Shown here piece by piece: positions 24,118 through 34,521 of a DNA stretch of 64,000 nt. The notes below the pieces were generated by a model. The model was not told the origin of the DNA. It saw nothing but the letters and a program-made list of their open reading frames with translations, and did no database searches. The position numbers were made by a program, and so were the translations under genes. Source of the stretch: Adiantum capillus-veneris (taxonomy: Eukaryota; Streptophyta; Polypodiopsida; Polypodiales; Pteridaceae); NCBI GenBank assembly GCA_014529385.2, contig CM043950.1:68314435-68378434 (forward strand), read 5' to 3'. The number at the start of each line of letters is the position of its first letter. The stretch's first letter is position 1.

Positions 24118-27100
24118 AATCATTTCATCCTCTTGGTCCTCCTACTCCTTTTACAACTCTAGCTGACGCTAAGGATATCTAGTCATGAGAAGATGGGGCC
24201 AACTCTACTCATCTCCCCAAACCAAATCTAGAACTAGAATATTTGAAGATGTAATAGTTTTTATAAACTTAAGAAAAGAGTGCAGACACATAGAAAAAGA
24301 TGGAGAGAATAAATATCAAACAAAAAATTGACCAAGTCTCCTTTATAAATATAAGAAATTCCAAAAAATACAGGATGCTAAATAGAAAATCTCACATGAG
24401 GAGTTACATTAGCTTTGTAAAGATGTCAACATATAAGAATTACTTCTAGTATATGGCTCAAGGTGAACTATAAAACTCTAATAAATACGTCGATCAAATC
24501 CGGACTGCATAAGTTTTTTTTTAAAAGGGCTATCAATGTAAGTTAGAAGAGCCTCATCGATGATGCAACTCTTGAATTCCATATTTTCTAAGCAATGTCG
24601 ATTACTATATGTATGTAATTCAACTACTTTCTAAGACAAGATTCTTAACATATCAAAATAATAACACACTAATCTCAATCTATAATACACCTAAAACACC
24701 CACTATTTTTTACTCTTGTTATTTTTTCTGCAAGCTAGTGTTGGATTTTGCTCATCTCGGCTTATAAATAAGCGCCATAATCATAAACCCTTTACCATCA
24801 AGTCAATAACACCATAAACACATCACCCAAAACTATTCAATCAAATCATCATCTTGTTGTGCCACCCTTATTTGTTGATCTTTACCGGCCCCATCTTCAA
24901 CAACCTCCTCCACTGTTCAACCCCCTGAACCCCATTGAGGCCCCCCAATGCTGGTAAAACATACATACTTTGCCATCCTTTTAAACTAAGCATTGCCTCA
25001 AATTCTACACAAAAACATCTCCATGATGTGGGTGCCAAGCATAACATGGCCACAAGGATAATTTCCCATTCAAAGAGCGGAGGGTAATCAGGTAGTGATA
25101 GTTATTATATTTTTTTTAAATATAAGCAGATCAAACAATAGCCAAGGCACTTGTGTCGATGCATGGTGTCAAGTCGATGATGTGGAAGGGATTGAAAAGA
25201 TGCACACGGAAGAGGGCATATGCTCATTCATACATTGGTAAAGGGCACATGGAAGCAACTAGTGTGCCTTGATTGGTTTGGAAGTGATTGAGAACTAGGA
25301 AACTGATTAAAAAAACTAAGTATGGGTGTACCTTTGATATTGTCTTGTTGCTTGTCCTCGAGACTTTATAGCCTGTCTCTTCTTGAAGTTGTTGCAAACC
25401 TTGACGACCTCGTGACATGATTGACATTAGGAGTTAGCTACCGCTTTAATCAAAATTAGTTAAAGATTACACATTTTTTAGATGCAAAGAGATGCATTAC
25501 GTGCGCAGGATGCTTGTGCCCCCAAAAAAAGAAAAAACCATACATGCGTATGGCGGGGAGGTGGCACCATCCTCACCCAAGTTTTAAAAACCGTAGGGAA
25601 CGTCCCCTTCCCCCGTATACTTGTTTTCTCCTCCAGTGTTGGAGGGGGACTTATGCTTTTCCTCCAGTGTTGAAGGGACCTTTTTGTTTTAAATTTTGTG
25701 GTTGCACACGAAGAAGTCACTACCTTTTAAGTTGACGTGGACTTCTGCTCCTCAAGCTTGGCTCGAGAGATTTAGATGGAAATCTTGGTTGGAAGCACCT
25801 CTGAAGCCTTGTATTAGAAAATTCTTTACTTGACCACTCGCTACTTGTTTGAATTCACAAAAGCCTTCTTTATCTCATCACACACCTTTCTTGACTGCAA
25901 AACTACCTTTTTTGTGGTGAAAATGGGCTTGCAACATTGTTGTTCTTCTGCTCGAACTTGAATCTTCTACAAATGCGGAAGTCATGCTGAGCAAATCAGA
26001 CTATATTAGAAGTGCAACAACGAGAGTGAAAAGGAAAGACATGCCCCATCCATCAAATTAATTTAATTTATAGTTCTAAATCAAGTATCGCCTCTCATCC
26101 TTCATAAACAACAATCAAATCCATGACACGGGTTCACGAATATGTGGTGTGCTCAAGAATTAGCCACTGAGAAGCATTGGTGCAGTTGTGGTAACGCAAA
26201 GCTCATAAAAGAGAAATCGATCATAGCATAGGTCTATCCACATAGAGGTTTCATATGCGCTCAGAGGATGGCTCGGATCAGGACTGTTTAGGGATGCATA
26301 AACTGTTGCCAAGTTTTTGAGGGTGTTTGCTTGTACTATATTGTTATGCTTGCTTCATTATTGTAACCCCAGCTGGTGCTCGAACAAAGAACACACATGC
26401 ACAACAAATGGTTTAGTCAGTTTGTTGCATATTTAATTGGCATACTCACATGCATTAGCATTTATGTAATGACAACAAAAGATGCACAAGGGCTAGGATT
26501 GCATAATTTCTATCTCTACTTGTGCCGGATCTTCTTCTCTTAACGATTGAGTGCAAAGTCACGCGTCGATGGAAGCTCTAGTGCTTAAGAAGCTATCTCA
26601 CTTGTGCCGGATCTTCTTCTCTTATCAGTTGAGTGCGAAGTCACGCGTCGATGGAATCTCTAGTGCTTAAGATCTACCGTAGAGGCAGGTGCAACGGGTT
26701 GCTTTATCTTCGAGTGAAGTTGGGGTAGGAAGCCTACATGACTCATCGGACTCGTCATCCTCCGTTGACATAGACACACCTGCACACACCTAGAGTCCCT
26801 TACCTACCGGCCTCTCCTTTGACTGCCTCTTCATAGCCCAGATTGATCACATATGAGATTGTGCACGGATGGTTTTGATGTTGAACAAGGGACACTGCAA
26901 TAGACATAGGAAGGACTTTCATTTGTAGGCAATAGAAGGTCAAGGGCATGCAGTTCAATCCGTGCTACAGTGGCTCAGCAGATCTGTGGTGGTGCATGAA
27001 TAGAGAAGAGCCAAATACTTTTAAGGGATGTATCTCACTATAAGCACCTGTGGCACAATAAGATAAGCTGACAACTTTGAACCTCGACGCAACCATCATA

Positions 27101-27190
27101 GAGGCAGAATCTCCAGCTTGGCTCTCTATGTTTATGTGCTAGTTGTAATCCAAAGAGACATGGCACTTACTAACTTCACCTCTTTTCTCC
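24118..27190. other. No gene recognised
   Basis: About 3.1 kb without a convincing frame, RNA gene or transposon motif on either strand. The only structure I see is an 82-bp tandem duplication at 26519-26682. Confidence 0.4.
26519..26682. repeat. Two tandem copies of an 82-bp unit
   Basis: cttgtgccggatcttcttct at 26519 recurs at 26601, followed in both by gagtgc.aagtcacgcgtcga and ctctagtgcttaag. There are few mismatches. Confidence 0.92.
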
Positions 27191-27202
27191 CTTTACCCCT
27201 TT

Positions 27203-28560
27203 TCACTCCATGACACACTTTGCCACTAGGATCCATGCATTAAAGGAGTGAGCAAGCATACATTCCATTTCTATCTTCTTGTAAACATAAATCGCACCCC
27301 TACCTAAGCCATGTTGAGCATGAGCTGCAATAATCGCATTCCATGCAAACTCGTTCCTCTCTACCATCTTGTAAAAAAATATTTGAGCCTCCTCTAGATT
27401 AGCGCATTTCCCAAATGCACTAACCACTGCAGTGCCAACAATACCATCCAACTCTAATTCAGAGCCCAATATGAAAGAATGCAGAAGCCTGCACGCAGCT
27501 TCATGTGTTTGGTTGTAGCACATATGAAAGAGGCCAACAATGGTCACCTTATTTGGAAGGAGACCTTCTGACAGCCTTGCTTGTAAAATAATGAGCGGCA
27601 ACTTGCTCGGTCTATGCCCTAGTTGATTATAGGCTGTGATAAAGAGTGTTCCATGAAATGACATCTCTCTCAAGCATTCTATGGAACACCTTCTCATCAT
27701 GATTAATATTGTTGCACTTTCCAAATTGTTTCCTAAACTAACATCGACACTAGTGCCCACATACATAATGCGAGCATGTACATGATTACCAAAATAAAGG
27801 GCATGCAAGTCAGCGTAAGCAGAAAGGAGTGCAGGAAATGTCACCTTATCAGGCATGAACCCCTTTGTCTACATCTGTTGAGAGAGATCAAAGACCCTAT
27901 CACCTTGTTCATGCTGGTTATAGACTGATATCATAGCATTCCATGCTATGAGATCCCGTATCTGCATTCCCTCAAATAGTAACTGCGCCTCTAGAAAACC
28001 ACCTGCTATACATCTTTAGCACTGCAGTCACTACAACCATGTCCAATTGAAATACACGTTGCATGAGGAGGATGTGTATGTTCTTGATCTGAACTAGAGA
28101 TTCTCCATTACGAGAAACATTTATTATGCTGACATAAGAATACTTATCAATTAGAGGACCCCCTACTTGCATTTACTAAAAGAGATGCAATGCTGCTTCG
28201 ACCTACTCAAAACGAGAATAGATTCCAATCATTGTGTTCCATGAAACCAGTGTGAGTGCTTTTATGGACATGAAAACTTTCCTAGCATCTGGTAAGGAGC
28301 AGCACTTACCATACATATCTAGAAGCACATTTGCTACCACGACGTCAGTGTCATGCCCACTCTCAACAAGTCCGCAAAGCAGCTGCATGCTTGTATCTAA
28401 GGCTTCTTCATGTGCACAAGCAGAAACCATTATGATGAAGGTGACTGTGTCTGGAACTATGCCTGAGGATGAAGTTGACCGATGCCTGTGCACAAGCAGA
28501 AACCATTATGATGAAGGTGACTGTGTCTGGAACTATGCCTGAGGATGAGGTTGACCGATG
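27203..28560 (-). pseudogene. PPR protein pseudogene
   Basis: The minus strand encodes degenerate pentatricopeptide repeats of the plant PLS style. At 28493-28203 is [41 protein letters not shown]...LVSWNTMIGIYSR. At 27856-27203 are PDKVTFPALLSAYADL, PNKVTIVGL and TAVVSAFGKCANLEEAQIFF..M.ERNEFAWNAIIAAHAQHG. About seven motifs can be traced. Intact PPR proteins bind organellar RNA for editing, splicing or stability; this one cannot. There are stops between the two blocks, and a 76-bp tandem duplication disrupts the 5' end just before a long (CT)n(TA)n tract. No organelle-targeting N-terminus or E/DYW tail is visible. Confidence 0.9.
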
Positions 28561-28562
28561 TC
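28411..28562. repeat. Two tandem copies of a 76-bp unit in the PPR pseudogene
   Basis: tgtgcacaagcagaaaccat at 28411 recurs at 28487 and the copies match with about one mismatch (gaagttgac against gaggttgac). The near identity suggests a recent event. Since 76 = 25 codons plus 1 base, it shifts the frame. Confidence 0.95.
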
Positions 28563-28606
28563 TGGCCTTTTTCTCCGCTGCTTCCCCTCAGGTGTGTTGC
28601 GTCAAT

Positions 28607-28858
<252 letters not shown>

Positions 28859-28902
28859 TTGGCTGGCCGCTTCGACCGCTACTTTTTCTAAACGCACCAT
28901 GC

Positions 28903-28956
<54 letters not shown>

Positions 28957-28961
<5 letters not shown>

Positions 28962-31900
28962 ATGCTAGAGATGTGTTAGACTAATTATATTGAATTAACT
29001 CTTTTCCTTTAAATTACCTCTGACCGAGTTTGACTCCCTTTCCCCCTTTTTGGATTCTCTCTCTTACTCTGTATCTAACTCTGACAATGATAATCGAGCT
29101 CTGTAGCTTGTGCTATCCACTCTCAAAGGTTTTTTTTCCATGGGGTACTTATTAGAGGGCAGGTCCTATTTCATCCGGGGGTTTGCTTTCACCTTTTGGA
29201 ATCATTGGCTATGATAATTGATTCACCTCTTTGTGATCCTGCTCTCAATAGAGCATCCAACCATGGCAATTGGTGGTTAAGGTGGGAAAAGCCACTTGGC
29301 TATAGTTGCCTTATAATATACTTTTTTCATCATAAATCTTTTTCATTTTACTGGCCAGGCGTGACGGGTTAGTCTTGAATGCCATTATGGAGGGGAATGA
29401 GGGGTTCTTCTCAATCTGACGCGCGCTACTTTTGGGCATTCTCTAAGCTGTAACACCGCCCGGATTTATGGGGTTTTGATGGAGTTTGATGAGGGCTCTG
29501 CTGTGGTGAACCCACTTCCTGGTTAGCTGTTTTCATGGTGGGCTCCAAGGCCAGCTGGGGGTGGCACTAAAGAGAATGGGATCTTCTGCAATCTGTACAT
29601 AAGGTGAGCACTTGCTCACTTAGTTTTCATTCGGCATGTATCTTTGGTTCTCCTTGGTAGTGTCTGTTGCTCTATTTCGGCTCCCTGCCCCTATCAAAGT
29701 GCACTCAAGCTCTATGGCCCCCAACAAAAAAGCCACTGCTGAATCATTTGAGGTAGCATCATACTCGGTTACTCGTTTTTTAAAAATTTTCATAAACCAG
29801 GCCTCTTGGAAAATTCTATTGCATGGTTTGGTCTTGGGGTGTAGGATGCAGACAATGTTGATGGATAAGAAACGGATAGTATTTGCTGCATATTGGTGCT
29901 CTTTTCCACTATTGTCTAGTTGAATCCTTTGGACTTTTGGGTTAAGGAAATCCTCTAGTGATTATAGGTGTTGGCCGGTACCTTTTTGGTGTCTCTCTAT
30001 CCCCCGTTTCTTCTTCTTCTTTTACATAGCCAGTAAGTTTTTTTCCCTACTGTGTGGTTTGACGTATCATGGAGGAAATGCAGATGTCTGCTTTCCCTTT
30101 TTACTGAGAAAAAACTATATTTCTAAGACCCATGTTTGAGAATCTGATGGTCTCTGGTAGTATTGGTGGGTTCCTTTTTGCAGATGGCCACTATTGGCTG
30201 CCCTTCATAATGACGTTAACTTCTAGCCAAATCAAAAAAGGCTCCCTAAAAAATGATTCTTCTATGGTTAGCCGGATTTTTCCTCATCTAGTTCTAGTAA
30301 GGACTTAAAGGTTAGTAGAGTTACCACTTAAATGTACAGCAAATGTTAGCAGACAGTTCCTTTGGTTTTGTTTGAGGAATGGTGGCCGCAGCTTGGGCTA
30401 TGGAACACCTCTGTTATTTGGTAATGAGCATAAGCTAGCTCTGGGTAGCCCCCTACTATGCACTACATTTGGAAAAAATACCACCTGGATTTTTTTTGCA
30501 CGAATGTAGGTTCCTCTACTTACCACTAACAATTGTTATTTCATACTAACCTAGGGTTGACTTGCATGTTATCATTGCTCTATGGTTTGTTGCTTGAGTG
30601 TGTTGCAAGATGTTGCCTATTGCTATATTAAGAGGCATTAATGCTTTGCCCAATATGGCGGGGGCTAATAACAGTAACTTCATGCCAAGATATAGGTTCT
30701 TTCCTGCATGTTTTGCAGATGTTATTAGTGACCCCTTTTTTTGAGGAAATACCTACAGCTACTAATCCTATTTGCTCTTTCATCATAAATACCTCTTGTT
30801 TGGGTGTATTCTACTTTGCTGACACACAACTATATGCAGTTTGTTACTGTCAAAAAACCTCTGTAAGAGACTAAATTAGTCTGCTATGTTACTCTCATTC
30901 TGGCTGGTTTTTGGTATGGCATGTTACTCTATAATAAAGTGGCCTGTTTGCTATAGTAGGACATGACTATCCTCCTCAATGTACACAAAAGGACTAGCTG
31001 CCTTTCCCTTCTAACTGATTCATGGTTTGTGTTTCTAGTGGATTAGCAATCTATGTCAGCTGATTTGTTTTGGGCAGACTAATATGAGAAGTCGGCTACT
31101 GATATGACCCGGGAGCTGGCATGCGCTTCTAAGGTGATTCTAAGTTCAATATGTGAACTCTGAGAAAATATGGCACAAAATCTTTTTTCTCTGGTTTAGA
31201 ATACCTATTATGATCCTGGCAGAATTTTATGGCAGCAAAAACTATTATGACTCACCTTTTATCTATTTACCTATCCATAATAGCGGACACTAACTGGTTT
31301 ATGACAGATTGGCATGTATCCCAACCACCTGGCATCACTTTGTTTGGGAGCTTCTACCTTACTAATCCATAATATCTTTCTAGGTAAATCTGGTTCGAGT
31401 ATCGATCGCTAACTTCCTACAGTTGATGTAAAGGAATCTTTTTTGCAAGGCTGCTACAAATAGATTTCTAAACATTTCTAGCGTTCTTTTCTCTCACTGC
31501 ACTTAGTTTTGGACATGAACCTAGTCTGGGTTTTGATCTACTGACTCACCAATAATGACTATCTTTGATTTTGGCTCACAATGTATTGAAAATCTGGCTA
31601 GCTGAGTTAACATGAATAGTGAAGTACCTTTGTTTCTCTTTGAGCTATGTTTATAGGTTGTTTGCAAAAACATGGTGCCAGTGAGTGTCACATACTCTGA
31701 CGGGAACAGCAAATCAAAATCTAGATGGGCTATTGAGCAGATGATTACTTTCATTTGACTATACCATGTTTGGAGAGAAGTAAAACTAAATATTGCTTAG
31801 CCCACTAGAAATCTGTGGTTAGGGAAACTTACTATAACCTAACCCGACTGAGATATATTATGTTAATACTATACAACTGATTCTGACTGGTTGCATTCAT

Positions 31901-32868
31901 GAACCTCTGACAGTAATTTACGGGCTGAGATATTGCTATGGGCTTCAGCAAGAGCCGGTAGTGAAGGATGGAAAGTAATAAATGAATTTGATTGGTTGGG
32001 TGTATTGGTCTCATGCTTGTGCTCTTTGAGATCTTTTTCAAGGAGAATAGATTGAATTGAATGTCTGGTTGGTTTTTTTACCAATTGATCTACTACCAGT
32101 AAATAAGGTCTTCTTGTACTGGCTACTATTTTAATTGGGGTTTATCTTGCTTCATCATACTAATTACTTGGTCGGGATTATCTTTCTTCATCATACTAAT
32201 TACTCAATATTGGAATTAGCATGAAGATAACCTATATGGTTATTTGATGTAACTTTGACTTCAGTGGATGAAGGGGCTTGAATACATTAAATTCGGAAAA
32301 TTGATGTGTTGAAGGAAATCTAAAACTTCTTTAAAAACAGACTATGTGTATCATTTTTTTAGAGGAAAAACATTGAAAATTCACATTGGAACTAAAGTTT
32401 TAAAAAATGTGCACTGAAAGTTTACTGTAAATACGGAAACTTAACCTAACACTTTGATGATTTATGGAAATCGTAGCCTTTTTTGCAAAGGATTTTTACA
32501 CATCACTATCATTTAAACAGCATGAAATACTTCTTAGGTACGTACCGAGGTGACATGGATGACAACTAGGTCACCCTGGTTACCTGTTATGTGGTTTGAA
32601 AACTAACGAATAGTTTTTTTTCTTACTGTGGATGCAGGTAAGGGTGTCCTTTCCTTGGCTGCTGTTTTGAGGAGCTGTGATGTTGTACACTCATATTGAA
32701 ACATTGAATCAGGACCTTCTTTCCCTAATATGGCCTGATATTGTGATGTATATTTTTTTGATACGCAGTCGAAAAGAATACATGATTTTGTACTATAGAC
32801 TGCAGGCATAGGTCTTTGAAATTTGTCTCATGTGTTATGTATATTGTAAATAGATTAAACTCTCTCTT
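28957..32868 (+). repeat. Left long direct repeat (pseudo-LTR) of the PLE
   Basis: This 3.9-kb copy matches 36658-40130 throughout, apart from point differences, small indels and a segment of about 475 bases (30171-30645) absent from the right copy. A 35-bp unit (catactaattacttggtcgg) near 32155-32210 is present twice here and three times on the right. No conserved coding frame is seen. Matching short frames exist in both copies (29636-29923 with 37337-37570), but they diverge by frame changes. Confidence 0.9.
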
Positions 32869-33090
32869 CCTAAACACATGGGTGGTTTAGGTCTTTTTGA
32901 CCTATGGCACCAGGACCTAGTCTACAGGATTGTTATCCTTAGGAGATGCAGCCTGAAAACTGGATTTTCTAGGATAAGGGGGCTTCCACATGCAAAAACA
33001 TTATGACTTTGGTCTTGGTTGTTTTTAGGGTGGAAGACCCACCAACTCCTCTTTTTTAGATCTTACTAACATTGAGATATATTTTTTCAG
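32638..33090 (+). other. Candidate intron before the PLE reading frame
   Basis: GCAG|GTAAGG at 32634-32643 is a strong donor. TTACTAAC at 33063-33070 is a good branch site, followed by T-rich sequence and TTTTTTCAG ending at 33090. Downstream of that acceptor the PLE frame is open without an ATG until 33235. The donor lies in the left long repeat and keeps GGTAAGGG in the right copy. PLEs of animals are known to retain introns; splicing here is inferred from signals only. Confidence 0.45.
32863..33005 (+). pseudogene. Small LINE RT fragment
   Basis: Immediately after the left repeat, a frame of about 45 codons begins LPKHMGGLGLFDLWHQDLVY. This resembles the conserved LPK..GGLG..DL motif after the thumb region of plant non-LTR retrotransposon RTs. 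It is short, so the call rests on that one motif. The minus-strand LINE at 56 kb has the matching STKQLGGLNILDF. Confidence 0.45.
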
Positions 33091-34521
33091 ATTGTCCCAG
33101 TCTCTCCTGCTCTTGACCTCTCCACCCTTCCCTTCTCCCCGGCATCACTGCTGGTGATCAAACTTATCCATGACCCTTTGGCGATTTCTTTACTAAACCA
33201 ATTCTCTAAGGTTACAGAAACCCATGACTCTATCATGAATCTTTTAACCTTTAATGATTGGGTTCTTATCCTCGCCAATCTGGTGGCTGTGACGAAAGAA
33301 GGAGTTCTTCACCTTCAAAAGTTGGCTTCTAACCTTGCTGCAATTGAATCAAGTCATAAATCTGATCTTCTTCAATTCTCGGTGAAAGGAGCTGACCTTT
33401 CTAACTTCATCAGGAAACTTTGTGGCCTAGCATCTTGTTTTGCCACCTCTAAATCATTTGATCCTGCCAAGGCTCCAAAAGGCCTTTTCTGTAGGGATGA
33501 TGCTGCTCTTGAAGCAGTAAAAAGCTTTCAACAAGGACTTAGCTCGTCTAGTGAAACTTCTTTACTAGAGATGGTTCCTAAAGTCTCGAAGAGTTTTCCC
33601 TTCTTACCTCCGAGACAGATTGCTATTGAAGGAATAGAGCTGGACCATCAACTTTGGGAACTTCAAAACAAAGCGTTTGTGGCACCCATCTTGATTGAGA
33701 CTTGGGTTTTTCTTGCTGCCTTACTTGCCTCCACAAGTGAAGACTATAGACTGGCGACCCTCAAAGGAGTTCAGTTCTTGGATAAAGGTGATGTCATTAA
33801 AGCACCTTTTACTATGTATTTCTTGGATTCAAGGAAATGCCCTATCTTATCTGGAATTTATGTCAAAACCAAGGGTACAATGACCTTCTCTAAACAAAGC
33901 AGTGAATTCTATTCTGAATCTATCTAGAACATCTACTGCCCCTACATCAAATGTGCTTGCAAAACTTTGGATGCAAAAGCTGATTGTGAGAGTAACATCC
34001 TTTGGTTTGATCATGCAATTTGGTTCCTCCTCAACCATCTAGAGGACCTCTTCCCATCACACACAGAGGAGCATTTTCTCCCTATTATTTGTTCTTGGCT
34101 TGGAGATCAGGCTAGGGAAGCTGTGCGGGCCCAAATCGCGTACCTTCACTTCAAGAACTTCATGTACGAGACTCTGAAAGAATTAAAGTTAGACGCACCT
34201 AGTCATCTGCTCTCTAATCTAAGTGCTTCTAAAGGCATCAAACATATCCTATCCCTGCTCAAACCTTCTTTAGATGCAGAAGAATCCCCTAACCTCAAAA
34301 GGCCTATGCTAACTAGTTCTGCTTCGCACTCAATCACATCTTTTTTATCCCCTTCTTCTACACCAGGGTCCTCTGATGGACGTAATAAAGCTAGAAGCTA
34401 TGTCAAAGGGAGAGGGAAGAACCTCCCTATCAAGAAAATGTTTAACTCTAGATTGTATTACTATTTCAGATTTATCGAACATCCTCTAGGAAGCTGCTAT
34501 TTTGCAAGGAAGGAAATCTAA
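33091..34521 (+). pseudogene. PLE N-terminal region, one in-frame stop
   Basis: One frame runs from the candidate acceptor at 33090 to 34521, with a single TAG at 33925 between two long open parts (to 33927, and 33967-34521). The first in-frame ATG is at 33235. The product is Leu/Ser-rich and mostly helical in character. A Cys cluster reads CPYIKCACKTLDAKADC at about 33937-33990, and a Ser-rich and basic segment (KARSYVKGRGKNLPIKK) lies near 34390-34440. I recognise no GIY-YIG nuclease or other named domain. The RT frame follows in a different phase after 34450-34520. The two may have been one protein, broken by a one-base shift, or joined by an intron (TTACTATTTCAG ends at 34469 and opens the RT frame), but no good donor is found. 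Confidence 0.6.

Noticed and set aside
26285-26295. tttaggg as telomeric repeat near the PLE
   Set aside because: A single heptamer, not an array, and 2.7 kb away from the element border.
29636-29923. Small conserved frame in both PLE flanking repeats as a gene
   Set aside because: Its right-hand counterpart (37337-37570) differs by frame changes, so there is no sign of protein conservation.
33091-34521. N-terminal GIY-YIG nuclease as in Naiad/Chlamys elements
   Set aside because: No GIY/YIG pair or the associated Arg, His and Glu pattern could be found in any readable part of the frame.
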